DNA from: Pholiota molesta
Taxonomy: Eukaryota > Basidiomycota > Agaricomycetes > Agaricales > Strophariaceae
Direction: 5' to 3'
Assembly: GCA_014925825.1 (NCBI GenBank)
Contig: JACGCK010000006.1
Location: 620,001 to 684,000 of the forward strand
Length of the DNA: 64,000 nucleotides
Within the stretch, counting starts at the first letter, position 1, and each line of letters begins with the position of its first letter. The notes under the pieces were generated by a model that was given only the letters and a program-made list of their open reading frames with translations, was not told the origin of the DNA and made no database searches. Both the position numbers and the translations under genes were made by a program. This document shows positions 11,301-21,418 of this stretch, in pieces.

Positions 11301-12856
11301 ATTTGAAGGAGGCGAAGGCGAGGCCAGATTGGCCGTTGTGGGAGAAAGCGATCGAGGAGGAGTTGAAGGTGCTGAAGGAATCCGAGACGTGGGAGTTGGT
11401 TGTGCCGCCGGAGGGGGCGAATGTTATCGGGTCGAAGTGGGTGTTCCGCGCGAAGAAGGATGCCGCCGGGAATGTCGTGCGCTACAAGGCGCGTCTCGTT
11501 GCACAGGGTTTCTCGCAGGTTCCGGGCGTCGACTATTTCGACACATTTGCGCCCGTTGCGTGCTTAGCTTCGATTCGGGCGATTCTCGCATACGCAGCCG
11601 CGCTCGACCTGGAGATACATCAGATCGACATCAAGGGCGCGTATTTGAACGGAAAACTCACGAGAAAGGAGGTGATTTATATGCGCCAGCCTCCCGGATA
11701 CGCCATCGACAGCACCCTCGTATGCAGACTCCTGAAAGCCTTGTACGGACTCAAGCAGTCCGGGCGTCGTTGGTACCAGCGCCTTGTCGAAATCCTCGTC
11801 AAAATCCTGGGTTTCAAGTGCTGCGAGGTCGATCAGGCCGTTTTCTACAAGCGAAGCGACGATGGAAAGGATCTCACCATCATCATGGTTCACGTCGACG
11901 ACTGCACCATCGTTTCGACAGCCCTCCCTCTGATCGAGCAACTCAAGGCGGATATTTCGAAGCACGTCGAAATTACGGACCTCGGTGAGCTGCACTGGCT
12001 GCTCGGAATCGAAGTGCGTCGCGTTCGCGAGCAGCGCCGGCTGATGTTGTCTCAGCGCTCGTATATCGAGTCGATTATCCGTCGCTATGGGCTTCAAGAC
12101 TTGAAACCCGTGTCTATTCCCATGGATCCGAACACCCGTCTGACGTCCGCGCAATCCCCTTCGACGACGCAGGAGTTCGCGCGCATGCGAGACGTCCCGT
12201 ATCACGAATCGGTTGGTTCGCTGATGTATGCCGCGCGCGGTACGCATCCGGATATCGCCTATGCCGTGCAGAATGCGTCGCGCTTCTCGTCGAAGCCGGG
12301 AATCGACCACTGGGAGGCTGTAAAGCGCATCTTTCGCTACCTGAAGGGTACGCAGGAGCTGTGGTTGACGTATGGGGGAGTTGGGAAGGAGCTGGTGGGG
12401 TATGCGGATGCGGATGGGAGCATGGCTGAGGACCGCCGTGCGATTTCGGGCTACGCCTTTATGTTGAATGGGGGCGCGGTTTCTTGGAGTGCGAAGCGAC
12501 AGGAGGTTGTAAGTCTGTCAACCACGGAATCCGAGTACGTCGCAGCTACCCACGCTGCCAAGGAGGCGCTCTGGCTGCGCTCGCTTCTGACGGAAGTCTT
12601 TTCGACTTCTCTCGATGCCACAACTCTATTCTCGGACAACCAATCCGCCATCGCGCTGACCAAGAACCACCAGTACCACGCGCGCACCAAGCACATCGAC
12701 GTGCGTTTTCATTTTATTCGCTGGATCGTCGACAACGGCTCGATTCGACTCATTTATTGCCCCACGGACGACATGGTCGCTGACGCGCTGACAAAGGCGC
12801 TTCCCTCGCCCAAGGTCAAGCATTTCGCCGCGGAATTGGGACTCGCGGCGGTTTGA
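8333..12856 (+). CDS. Copia-A Gag-Pol polyprotein (1507 aa, intact)
   Basis: An uninterrupted Ty1/Copia polyprotein in canonical order. The ATG at 8333 is the first in frame after the primer site. Gag occupies about residues 1-250. A CCHC zinc knuckle CWNCGEKGHFKDKC lies at about 260-273, followed by an acidic Ser/Asp-rich linker. The aspartic protease motif LDSGSTRHI has Asp at about 408. The GAG-pre-integrase block LHRRLGHIS and the zinc cysteines CESCVYAK follow. The integrase catalytic triad is D608 (HSDLWG), D671 (HSDKGGEY) and E707 (QQNGVAER). The reverse transcriptase carries VHVDD at about 1187-1191, and RNase H starts near GYADADGSMAED (about 1356) and contains SLSTTESEYVA. The stop codon abuts the polypurine tract. 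With young LTRs and intact catalytic residues this copy is probably autonomous and transposition-competent. Codon usage is far more GC-rich than the surroundings. Confidence 0.97.
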   Translation: MSTNPTSLSDTLPSSVPKLDATGVNWAIFRVRFQDAVEAKGFWGHFDGTSLRPTAANEEKPTTDETAALKIWDKDELSAKSLLTQKIPDSTLMRVRTKTTVRARWEAIEKEYTEKGAYAQTDMRLRFLDMKCPYKGNVREFLDSLRVKREELASVGVDIDEKDYRSTILKSLPASLASFASTQLAVAQIYAESKTIEPDVLISLISEEFERQKASQRENSTKRSGGKSKDDGDEAMSVTGGSSKGKGGKGGSNWRSRITCWNCGEKGHFKDKCPKLPKDREDGKGKEKAKDKDAKSSESANAVENDSDSDIAFAVSCETSEDESDDNGHVSTSSTESYAGHAADVDDDEDDGWFSEVASDAGDYADDAWDADEDGESFVALEPPAEDVLIASTPERIVDSAPRVEILDSGSTRHISPYCEDFDTLEDIPPKSLRAANKESFSAVGVGELVIDVPDGVEANQLRLTEVLYSPEVGYTLVSIGRLDDMGFTATFGGGKCVLRGPDGERVGVIPKNSKGLYRVEHEPDSANAVGEKISLDQLHRRLGHISPDVAKRLVSNKLVSGVRVAEMSSGDPFFCESCVYAKATRKPVPKQREGDRATEFGGEIHSDLWGPAPVELKGGKRYYITYTDDKTRLTNIYFLAKKSGAFDSYKDYEAWVDTQLDAKIKCLHSDKGGEYEGREFVMYLRSRGTAQKRTVHDTPQQNGVAERRNRVIVERIRALLHASGLPRFLWAEAARHVVWLMNRTSTKAVEGQTPYEAAFGKKPDLRDVREWGEKVWVRVEGGDKLGGRVKEGRWMGLDDRSKGVRVYWPDKKTVSVERNVYYDPTGTSASRLEGEDWEFIETKADQRPEQVQGVINPAATTPGSLTSLATPQTAPAQTPESDAADSEASSDQAPALRRSSRTRKPGRVLRDILEGRAVTGERRRGTRIPKLPEPASVDDMLEPEGAPPENPDVPDGEGDSQFMLPAADFVQEYAMVAEISEVEALEPRNLKEAKARPDWPLWEKAIEEELKVLKESETWELVVPPEGANVIGSKWVFRAKKDAAGNVVRYKARLVAQGFSQVPGVDYFDTFAPVACLASIRAILAYAAALDLEIHQIDIKGAYLNGKLTRKEVIYMRQPPGYAIDSTLVCRLLKALYGLKQSGRRWYQRLVEILVKILGFKCCEVDQAVFYKRSDDGKDLTIIMVHVDDCTIVSTALPLIEQLKADISKHVEITDLGELHWLLGIEVRRVREQRRLMLSQRSYIESIIRRYGLQDLKPVSIPMDPNTRLTSAQSPSTTQEFARMRDVPYHESVGSLMYAARGTHPDIAYAVQNASRFSSKPGIDHWEAVKRIFRYLKGTQELWLTYGGVGKELVGYADADGSMAEDRRAISGYAFMLNGGAVSWSAKRQEVVSLSTTESEYVAATHAAKEALWLRSLLTEVFSTSLDATTLFSDNQSAIALTKNHQYHARTKHIDVRFHFIRWIVDNGSIRLIYCPTDDMVADALTKALPSPKVKHFAAELGLAAV

Positions 12857-12863
12857 GGGGGAG
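12853..12863 (+). promoter_or_regulatory. Copia-A polypurine tract
   Basis: TGAGGGGGAG directly before the 3' LTR; the TGA stop of gag-pol is part of it. This is the expected plus-strand primer of an LTR element. Confidence 0.85.
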
Positions 12864-13229
12864 TGTTGGAATGACGCGAGCGAGCGTACAAACACGCCGC
12901 GACTCCCGCGAGCGTATCGCGCACGCGCCGTTTCCCCTGTCTCACTTATTTCAAATTCATCCCTTGCTCACGCGCACATCGCGCAATTCTTATGTTATTA
13001 TTTCGTCTTCATTGCGTGCTCACGGATTGTTGCCGTGTTATTTTATATACGTGTTTGCCTACGTACGCGCACCTCAGTTGTTTCGCCACGAAAACATCTG
13101 AGGTGAGCTATTCTAGTTTATACCTTTTCTTTAACTATTAACTTACAACGTACCATAGTGATATTCCTACAGGTACATATATTCAATATAGTTGTTTCGC
13201 CACGAAAACATCTGAGTGATATTCCTACA
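12864..13229 (+). repeat. Copia-A 3' LTR (366 bp)
   Basis: Same length and ends as the 5' LTR; followed by the target duplication CTTAG at 13230-13234. Confidence 0.97.
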
Positions 13230-13234
13230 CTTAG

Positions 13235-13454
13235 CCCGCACTCTCTTCTTCAAAGGTGCACTTGGCCTAGCATACAATAATATGTGGCTCTCAGGGCATG
13301 TGGTATGGGTTTGAGTTGACTTGAACCCCCCTCCAAGTCCAAGAGTACATAAATGTCACGTGCAAAGCAGCCGCGAGCCAATCAGATTCCAAGTTTATGT
13401 TGTCAGTTTGTCCAGCCAATCAGAACTCGTGTTTAAGCTCGTGGGAACCCTCTC
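13235..13454. other. Unassigned DNA inside the nest, right of Copia-A
   Basis: This continues the sequence interrupted by Copia-A. It has two CCAATCAG motifs (about 13377 and 13425), which could be CCAAT boxes, but no gene follows. Confidence 0.3.
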
Positions 13455-13809
13455 CTATTATATTATTAGATTTGGCTAAGAACTCACTAAGATATAAACA
13501 AATGTGCACAAGCAGTCCAATTTCTACTACTCACATAGTTTCTACAGGTAAAATCAATCTTTAAGTCAGCCCAGGTGCTAATTCAGACTGGTCTATAACC
13601 AGTCCTTAACCAGTCTTTCAACCAGTCTTTTATAGGCCTAGTTGAGACCAGTTTTCTGCAGTTGCTGAACTGCACAAGACCAACATAGACCAGTTTACAT
13701 TGGTCTTGTGCAGTCTTTTGCAGTCTTTAACCCATGATTAACTGGTTGCAGTCTTGGTCCATGGCACTTAGGGCCAAAAGACAAAACTGGACCAGACCTT
13801 TGAACACTA
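13455..13809. mobile_element. GACCGGT-family element, right part of the nested copy
   Basis: Matches 21090-21410 of the complete copy: the block around AATTTCTACTA and GTTTCTACAGGTAAAA, then an array of ACCAGTC/GACCAGT motifs, ending ...GACCTTTGAACACTA at 13809. It belongs with 7109-7680. Confidence 0.75.
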
Positions 13810-13877
13810 ATCACATACTTAGAATTCAAATATTTTGGTAATTGTATTAACAGGCCATTGCCACTAGTTGTAATTAA

Positions 13878-14240
13878 TAACAATTTTTAAGTTGCGTAAA
13901 GACTCATATTGCCATGCAAAGCAATGGCCTGCAACACAAGTACATAGTGACCCTTGGCCTTGTGAACTAAAGCCAAGTTGTCCCACATTTCCTTAGCAGT
14001 TTTTGTGTTCTGTGTGTGGATGAGTTGAGTATCTAAGTAGTATAGTACAGGTGAACAAATCATTCAGTTCCCAAGCAGCTAAATCCTCCACAGTGTCTAC
14101 AGAGTCTTCAGCTCCTGGACTTGGGACTGATACCATTACCTGAATATATCCAAGTATGCAACAAACTTGAAGGGCACTGGTGATTCCTGTCTTCCAGGCC
14201 ATCCAGTTGTTGTCACCTAGAGTTTCAGGGAAATTCCAGA
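13878..14240 (-). pseudogene. Copia gag N-terminal fragment (old copy)
   Basis: Read on the minus strand this gives a Copia-type Gag segment: LGDNNWMAWKTGITSALQVC, then GYIQ and AAWELNDLFTC. After a stop/frame change near 13993 it continues as EMWDNLALVHKAKGHYVLVLQ. The start of gag is missing because the motif array at 14229 interrupts it. It is in the same orientation as, and in the proper order with, the RT/RNase H piece at 6500-7108, consistent with one original element whose middle (integrase and most of RT) has been lost. Confidence 0.75.
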
Positions 14241-14860
14241 TTTGCCTCACAGAAATTTGCCGTTACAAAATTCAAATTTGCCTCATCAAAACAGCAAATT
14301 CCAGATTTGCTGCACCAAGATTTGCCTCATCAAAATGGCAAATTCCAGATTTGCTGCACAAAAATGGCAATTTGCCACAGCAAATTTGAGTATGGCAAAT
14401 CTTAGTGCAGCAAATCTGGAATTTACTGTTTTGATGTGGCAAATTCAAATTTTGCCAACACTTGTAATTCTACGGAAAGCTTCCTGAAGTAGGAATTTTG
14501 AACTAACCCTGGGGTTGACCCTGCAACCTGCAAAAAGTATGGACACCCATACACTGACAACCTAGGGTGACTGGGGTAAACTCCCACCAGGGTCAGGGTG
14601 TGGGTTGGGATTTGGCCACCCCAGGGAACACCCATGCCATTGCCTAAGTGCAGCAAATCTGGAATTTGCTGTTTTGATGAGGCAAATTTGAATTTTGCTG
14701 TGGCAAATTTCAGTGTGGCAAATCTGGAATTTGCCATTTTGATGAGGCAAATTTCTGTAATGCAAATCTGGAATTTGCCTTATCAAAGTGGCAAATCTGG
14801 AATTTGCCCACAAAAATAACAAATTTCAGATTTGCCCCAGTGGTAAATTTCAGTACCTGC
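14229..14860. repeat. Array of GCAAATTCCAGATTTGC-type palindromic motifs, two inverted blocks
   Basis: Blocks at about 14229-14465 and 14640-14860 consist almost wholly of interspersed CAAATTCCAGATTTG / CAAATCTGGAATTTG, TTGCCTCATCAAAA and its reverse complement TTTTGATGAGGCAAA. They flank an unrelated spacer (14466-14639). Motif orientation is largely reversed between the outer ends, so the unit could fold on itself. The arrangement mimics a non-autonomous DNA transposon with subterminal transposase-binding repeats inserted in the Copia gag. Exact termini and target duplication are not resolved. Confidence 0.6.
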
Positions 14861-14889
14861 TACCAAGTAAATACCAGATAACATCCAGT

Positions 14890-17130
14890 TTTGACTTTCC
14901 GCTGTGAACTTTAAATATAAAAGGAAACTTTTAAAAATAGTTCCTGCCTTCGGCATGCTCTTGGCGCGCCCGCTGACTGCCGGCGAAGCCCAAAAGCTCA
15001 TGCGCACTCCATGTGTTGCATGCCAGCAATGCCGCTTCCAAAGCTGCCAGTGGTCCTATTCCTTCTCACAAACCCACCTTTACATTACTAGGCAAAGACC
15101 TTGGAAAACTCATGCTGCGTACACCTGAAACCCTGTTCACTTTCTTCCCCCTTCCCCCTCCCCTTTTGCTCCCCTCCCCTGGAAAATGTTGTGTCCATGC
15201 ACAACTTCCCTATTGTCCAAGATAGTTCTACGGTGCGGACACAGTCTCAATGTGTCTCCCTGAGACCCCCGCCTTTGGGTAATCACTCTTTGCATGCATT
15301 GTGCACGGTGTACACCAAGCCCGCCCATGGAAGCTGTGGCAACCAGATGTGCAAAATCGATTGCATTGCCAGTAAGGGTGATTGCCACCCTTTGGACCAT
15401 AAGGCCTATTATCTCAGTGAGCAGCAGCTAGAGGAGTAGTGCTTGAAAGTCCGGTCCAGTCCGGTTTTTTGCCCATATTTGGCAAGACCGAGACCGAGAC
15501 TGGTCTTCCAGTTTTCGAAGACTGCAAAAAACTGGACTGGACCGACTTGAACCGGTCTTTTGCGGTCTCAATCGGTTCAAAGACCGGTTAAGACCGGTTA
15601 CGGTCCAAACCGGTCTCAACCAGTCAGAGACCGGTTTAGACTGGTAATAGTTAGGTAGAATACTCTATGTAGTATGTAGTGTTTCAAAAAATATGAAAAT
15701 CGGTGGAGAATTGAGTGAGAAACAATTAAAATACTAGCTAATGCAGTGGTTGAGCGCATTTTGTGATATCTCAGTCAATTCTTTACCATATATTATGATT
15801 CTATGCTTGTTAAAAGGGTAATTTTAATATCTAACTGTATCCCAATTTGCGAAAGGGCGATGTCTATACTGAACGAAGCATAGGCAAAAGTGTCTTTGGA
15901 GTAGTCAAAAAGAGTAGAAAACATCGATATTGCTATAGCTCAACCAAATGTTTTTCAAATATTAAGGTTTAAATTGCATCCTGTAGATCTATATGTCCTA
16001 TATATACGTTTAAGTTTGCGAAAGGTACGACCCATTAACGTTTGCACTGCGGCTAAAAGCGTTTTTAGACGCCCAAAGTAATTACTCAAACAAAACTATT
16101 AATAACTTTGTCAATTCTCATGCTAAAAATATGATTTGGGCATCGTTCGAAAGAAATTTTAACGTTGTACTAGCCTACAAATTTTCACGGCCAAAGACCG
16201 GTTGGGACCGGTCCAGACCGGTTTTTGATCGGTCCATCTGTTTTTTCAAACCTGTTGGACCGTGGACCGGACCACGGTCTCAGTCTTTTCCGGTCCATCA
16301 ATTTTCCGGTCATTTCCGGTTCAGTTCCAGTCCAGTCTCGGTTTTTTTCCAGTCTTGAGACCGGATTTCCAAGCACTATAGAGGAGAAGACCGAGCACAC
16401 AAAGAAGCCAGTGGAGAGAGCAGCATTGGCTACATGTTTTACAGTGGTTTTTTGGAAATACATGAATCATTTTTGTGATATTTCTTTTTAGATCTCAAAC
16501 TAGCTTGTTAGCGTCTAGCGGAGCCTATCGTTCTTGCAGTCCAGGATTGTCCTTACTGGCCAAAATGGGTACTTGAAGATGCAACTGATCTTCATGAAGA
16601 CTTTGGATTTGACCTCGGCACTGCTCCTAGCTCTCGTAGACTCCAGTTTTACAGCCTTGAGGCTACTCGATGGATTTCTTGCATGTCTGGGTTCCCTCAT
16701 TCAGTCAAGAAAGGTGGCTATCTTCTTTTATGTGCTTTGGATCTCGAGTCTAGTGACTGCCTGGATTTCAACGCCTTCAAAAAGCTTGCACTAAGCTCTC
16801 CATCCTGCTTCCGCGACAATACTCCAAAAGCTCACATCAACATTATCAGCCCAGGTGATATTGTAAGTGAGAAAGCTCGGGTGGCTCATCACAAACATCA
16901 ACACAAAAAATTTGGAGAACTGGATTCCATTGTCGCCTCTCGTACCCACCCAATGCACCCTTTTCTCCTCCATGGTGGTTGTCTGCTGAGTCACCCAAGG
17001 CCCCTTTCTTGTTTCTGGCTCGCTCGAAGGCTCCTGTCACACCTCAGTCTCGCTCTCGCTCCTGATCTCCATCCATCTTTCTCGCGTCTCCTTGCCGAGT
17101 TCTTTTGTCTAGCCCCTCTATAGCCACCAC
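14890..17130 (+). pseudogene. Cysteine-containing orphan gene, copy 1, split by a transposon
   Basis: A TATA-like AAATATAAAAGG lies at about 14914 and an ATG at 14955 opens a frame containing CVACQQCRFQSC. A second open stretch (about 15180-15436) has CGNQMCKIDC, a GDCH motif and ends EQQLEE. At that point a 942-bp element is inserted; across it the frame resumes in phase at 16387 with KTEHTKKPVERAALATCF. A third open stretch (about 16515-17125) has QDCPYWPKWVLED, DFGFDL, QFYSLEATRWISC and GYLLLC. A diverged second copy is at 22470-23640 with the same block order. Cys/His spacing suggests metal-binding modules, but no named family is assigned. It could be a basidiomycete orphan family or an accessory gene of a transposon. 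Introns between blocks are likely. The insertion should inactivate this copy. Confidence 0.5.
15437..16378. mobile_element. Complete GACCGGT-family element (942 bp) with 8-bp TSD
   Basis: Direct repeats TAGAGGAG flank it at 15429-15436 and 16379-16386. Terminal inverted repeats are TAGTGCTTGAAAGTCCGG and, at the right, its counterpart ending CCGGATTTCCAAGCACTA. Subterminal zones (about 15450-15640 and 16190-16365) are packed with GACCGGT/ACCGGTC motifs, and the centre is AT-rich without coding potential. It is inverted relative to 20507-21410. The 8-bp duplication argues for a hAT-type transposase acting in trans. Confidence 0.92.
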
Positions 17131-17535
17131 CACTTCTCCTTGACCTATTCCCTAAATATAAACTAGTAATGGAAGCTGCATTGTGGCTGCAGCTGCAAGT
17201 ATGTTTTTTTTTATTCTTATTGATTTGTAGCATCTGCCTTGTAATTATTTCAGTCTTTAGAAAACTGTATCTATTTGTATTAGATTGTACTCGGTGGTTT
17301 TTGTAATACTACTTGATTTTTTTCTGGAGCAAGCAATTTTTCTCGAAAGAAAACGGCATATTCCAATTGGTGGCATAGATGATCACTAATAGCATATATG
17401 CCAATGTCCACTGTTAGCCTGAGGGCCCCATTGTTGGCTTTGCTTACTTTCTCGAAGCCTGCCACTCATGTTCATGATCTGAATCTCTTCTCAGTAGCTG
17501 CTGGACACCGCTGTTAGTCAAAATCTTCGGACACC
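17131..17535. other. No gene seen; 3' flank of orphan gene and 5' flank of MULE
   Basis: AT-rich. Bases about 17110-17240 resemble 23650-23760 downstream of orphan copy 2 (shared GCAATAGCTGCAAGTAT-like segment), so the duplicated unit extends past the coding part. Confidence 0.4.
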
Positions 17536-20222
17536 ATGGCAAATTCATCCTTTTCCAAGTTTAGGCTCAAGCTTGCTATGCCAAAGCAGACTTTTGATAG
17601 AAACTCATCGACACTTGTCTGGGACCCCGCCAAACCTGGATCTTTACCTACACCAGAGGCTATGGCTATTAGTGGCTTTCAAAAACTCTATGGCAACTAT
17701 CTATCTGATTTAGAGTCTGGGCAATATAATATGTCTTGGGGCTCCTGGGAAGAGTTTCTTTTATTTTTGGCTCAGGAAGAGGCTTCTAAATCTATTGAAC
17801 TTCGAAAAGTGTCTTCGAAAACTGGGGCCGAGCACTATCTAGAAAGGACTGTCTATGTCTGTGCTCGCTCTGGGACTGGAGGCAAGAAGATCTATGAGAA
17901 GAAACATCTAGACTGGTCGTGGAAAATACCTGCAAAGGGTACAGATTGTTCTTGCTCGCTCAAGGTCAAAAAGTACCATGACACACCTGCTGTTCTTGGG
18001 AAATACAGCGCAGATCATAACCACACTATTGGGGTTGATAACCTTCGCTTTACACAAATTTCGGATGGAACACGAGAGTGGATTGCAGGCTTGGTGCGGA
18101 TGAAAGTCAAAAGCGAGCACATTGTAATTATACTCTATCATTACTATTGTCTGCACATAAGCTTAACAGAACCCACAGCTCGAAATGACGCATAATTTGG
18201 GCACAAATGATCCATCCTCAGAAACATTCAATTTGACTTGGAATGACTTCATTACATTGGCTGATGTTTGTCACATTGAAAAAGCTATTGAGGCCAAAAC
18301 TATTCATCTAAATCCTGATGATGGGAAGTCAATATTCTTGTGGGCAGAGCGGCTACGCGTGTCAGACAGTCTTCTTGGATTCAAATCTTGTGCTTGCCCT
18401 GTTCCTCGAGGCTCTAAACTCGCGGAAAACTCTTTTGTGCTTATGGTTCAGACTCCTGCTCAGTGTGGACAATTTCACTCCTATGGCAATAAATCAATTG
18501 TATATATTGATGGTACTCATAACACAACAATGTATCAAAATATGACATTGACAACAATTCTTGTATGCGATCATTGGGGCCATGGTATGCATCACAAATC
18601 TTCTATCTTACATCGAGCTATTCCTAATCATATTTAATTATAAGGATTACCTGTTGCTTGGATGCTGGCATCACATGGAACAGAAGATGTCATTGCATAT
18701 TTTCTCTACTTGCTTTGTGGTGCCAATCTTTTCACAATACCCTGTAGATTTATGACGGACCGTGACTTTGCGCAAATTAATGCCATTAGTATTTGCTATC
18801 CTGAATCAGATATCTGGCTGTGCTGGTGGCACATTCTCCATGCTTGGCAGCAACACTTCAGCATCTCACAGAACAAACTCCTATGGACAAAATTGAAAGC
18901 TTTGATCTGGCTCGAGGACTCTGAGCTTTTCAATGCAGTGTTGGTGGAAATTCAAAATTTGGCTCCTTCACATTTCTGGGCTTATCTAGTCAAGAATTGG
19001 CTTCCTGAAAAGCTTGTGTGCATGTGGTCAGCTATTTATCGCCAAAGTCAGGGAATTCATCTCCTCAATGATACAAACATGCTTATTGAAGTGTGAGTAA
19101 TTTACTTCTGCCTCCAAGTAAATAGATATTTATATTTCATTAGTTGGCACCATGTTCTGAAAGGAAAATTCCTTGAAGGCTGATGAAATCTCTGCCTTGA
19201 TCACTTGCTACACACACTTGTCGACAAGATCCTTCCATATTATTTGTTCAAAGAATGTCGCCAAGAACATGGCTTTGAAGGTGAGAACTTGGAAAACCAA
19301 AAGCGACATAGAATCATCACCAGTGCTAAAGCCATCAACTTAGAGGATATCAAACAAACTATTCTCAATTCATCTATCAAGACTGTCTATCTTGTCAAGT
19401 CTGCTTCACACCCAGATCACTGTACGAGGTTGATATTCCTGCATATATGTGCACATGCCTCGACTATCCCATTATTTCCTTCTGCAAGCACCTTCATGCT
19501 GTTCAAATCCACTTTCCCACTGAGGCATCAGCTACTTCCCCTGAACAAGTTGATGCCTATTCCAAGTCTTCCACCATTTCGACTGAAGAGCTGTCAACAA
19601 CAGTAGACACCTTCTCTGGCCTGGGGCTTATTAATGTTGGTACCAAGACAAACTCGGAGGTTCTTGCCCACAGATTGAGCTCCAAACCTTCCCTCAAGGA
19701 TATGTCTCTGCACAGTGCTGTTGCAGAGCAACTTGAACATTTTACAGCTCAGTTTTGACACCGTGGCTCCACTGAACAAGCACTGCAAATCAGGTCTTGG
19801 CTAAACAAGGAGCTAGCACTTGAAGACTCACCCAAAACTCGAAGCCTCCTACCAGTGAAACAGAAGCTCTCACCTCGCTTGAACAGCTGGCCAGAAACCC
19901 AAGCAGCTATGATGCCACCAAAGAAAATGCAGACAAGGAAAGCTGGCGACGAAGCATATGGTGCTGGTGAAATGAGCGGGAAAAAAGCAAAGACACTTCC
20001 AAAATCAATGTTAGTCGGAAGGCCGCCTGTCACTCAAAGAGCACCACTGATCAGTGCGACAAATTCTTCTCAAGCTGGTGCTCTTGATACCGGTTCAATT
20101 CAGCCCCCCTCTCACAAGCTCCAGCACCATCACAGCCTACTTCAAGTTATTATCGATCCAAAACACACTTGTATTAAACTATTTCTCTTGTTTGTACCCT
20201 TGTTTTGTACCCTTGTTGTGTA
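17536..20222 (+). pseudogene. MULE (Mutator-like) transposase with SWIM zinc finger, decayed
   Basis: An ATG at 17536 opens a 196-codon exon with a DNA-binding-like region (SWKIPAKGTDCSCSLKV, then YSADHNHTIG). Three introns keep phase: 18124-18169, 18585-18644 and 19093-19143. The MULE DDE core includes IVYIDGTHNTT (first Asp), FMTDRDFAQINAI (second Asp) and the C-H element CWWHILHAWQQHF. Farther on, YMCTCLDYP followed by FCKHLHAVQ is a SWIM zinc finger (CxC...CxH), typical of MULE transposases. Decay is evident: two adjacent TGA codons just after FLEG (about 19181-19186), and a frameshift just before the SWIM motif (about 19420). The C-terminal tail (to about 20222) is basic (GKKAKTLPKSM). 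TIRs and the 9-bp target duplication were not located. It once catalysed cut-and-paste transposition in the nucleus. Confidence 0.85.
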
Positions 20223-20506
20223 AATGTTATCACTATGTTGTATTGTTATACTTATTATTATTGTATTTAATTTGAATAAACTGTAGAAAAACAGAAAGGA
20301 AGTACGAAGAAGGATGTCATCCATGTGCATGGGTTTGAATGTTAGCAAAGAGAAAAAGACCTAAAAGTCCGCCGACAGAGAATCCAGACCCACTATTGAC
20401 ATCGTGAACATGGCGGGTGACATCTTCGCCAATCCCCTAGACGCTATCCAATTTCTGTGCATTCAGGAACGGTGGATAAGATCGTCCCTTCCTTCTCATC
20501 CTCATC
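20223..20506. other. No gene seen
   Basis: AT-rich flank of the MULE remnant followed by unremarkable sequence up to the target duplication TCCTCATC at 20499-20506. Confidence 0.4.
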
Positions 20507-21410
20507 TAGTGTTTGCAGGTCCGGTTACAAGACCGGAAAAAAACCGGAAAAAAAACGGACCATAACCGTGGTGGACCAAAAATAGAATGGACCGATCAAG
20601 ACCGCAACCGCGGTCCGGTCCATGGTCTTTCCTGATTCTCCAAATCAAAAGACCGATAAAAACCGGTTAGGACCGGTTGCAACCGCTCTTTCTGTGAGAT
20701 ATTTTGCAGCATAGTAGAACATTAATAAACCTTTCGAACAATTCCAAAACCATATTTTTAGCATAAGAACTGATGGAGATACTAATAGTTTACAATCAAC
20801 TGAGTATTTTAAGCACTTATAAACGCTTTTGCCCGCATTTCAACCATTAAGCGCGCGTACTTTTCGCAAACTTGCACATACATGAACGACATTTATATCT
20901 ACCAGCTGCATTTTAGAGCTAAATAATCGAGCGATATCTGACTGAGTTATAATTAAATTGATGATTTCTACATCACCAGACTACTAACAAGACGCTTTTG
21001 CCAACGTTTCATTCGTTAAGTAAGCTAGCCTTTCGCAAACCAGGGCCAAGGTAGAACATTAAAATACCTATTTAATGAGTTCCTACACATATTATTTGGT
21101 TACGAACTCATTGAGATATGGGCAAATGCGCTCAAGTAGTCTAATTTCTACTATTTAAATGGTTTCTACAGGTAAAAGCCAGCCTAAAATGCTGGTTCAG
21201 ACCAGTCTACAACCGGTTCTCAACCAGTCTTTGCTAGGACTGGTTGAGACCGGTTTTTGTCGGTTGCTGAACCGCCAAAGACCAATGTAAACCGGTCTAT
21301 GTCGGTTTTTATCGGTCTTTTGCAGTCTTGAGACCACCCTGGACTGGTCTCGGTCTCGGTCTTGCCAAATATGGGCAAAAGACCGGACTGGACCGGACCT
21401 GCAAACACTA
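20507..21410. mobile_element. Complete GACCGGT-family element (904 bp) with 8-bp TSD
   Basis: Target duplication TCCTCATC at 20499-20506 and 21411-21418. Ends TAGTGTTTGCAGGTCCGG and CCGGACCTGCAAACACTA are perfect inverted repeats over 18 bp. Subterminal zones of GACCGGT/ACCGGTC motifs lie at about 20520-20690 and 21195-21395. The AT-rich centre includes a block shared with 7598-7614. No coding capacity. The perfect ends suggest the youngest copy in the window. Confidence 0.93.
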
Positions 21411-21418
21411 TCCTCATC

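Noticed and set aside
13377..13435. CCAAT-box promoter upstream of a host gene
   Set aside because: Only old Copia gag and a transposon end lie downstream; no gene to regulate.
16683..17123. 146-codon frame at 16683 as a separate gene
   Set aside because: It continues an open frame from about 16515 and matches orphan copy 2 block by block, so it is the 3' part of that gene.
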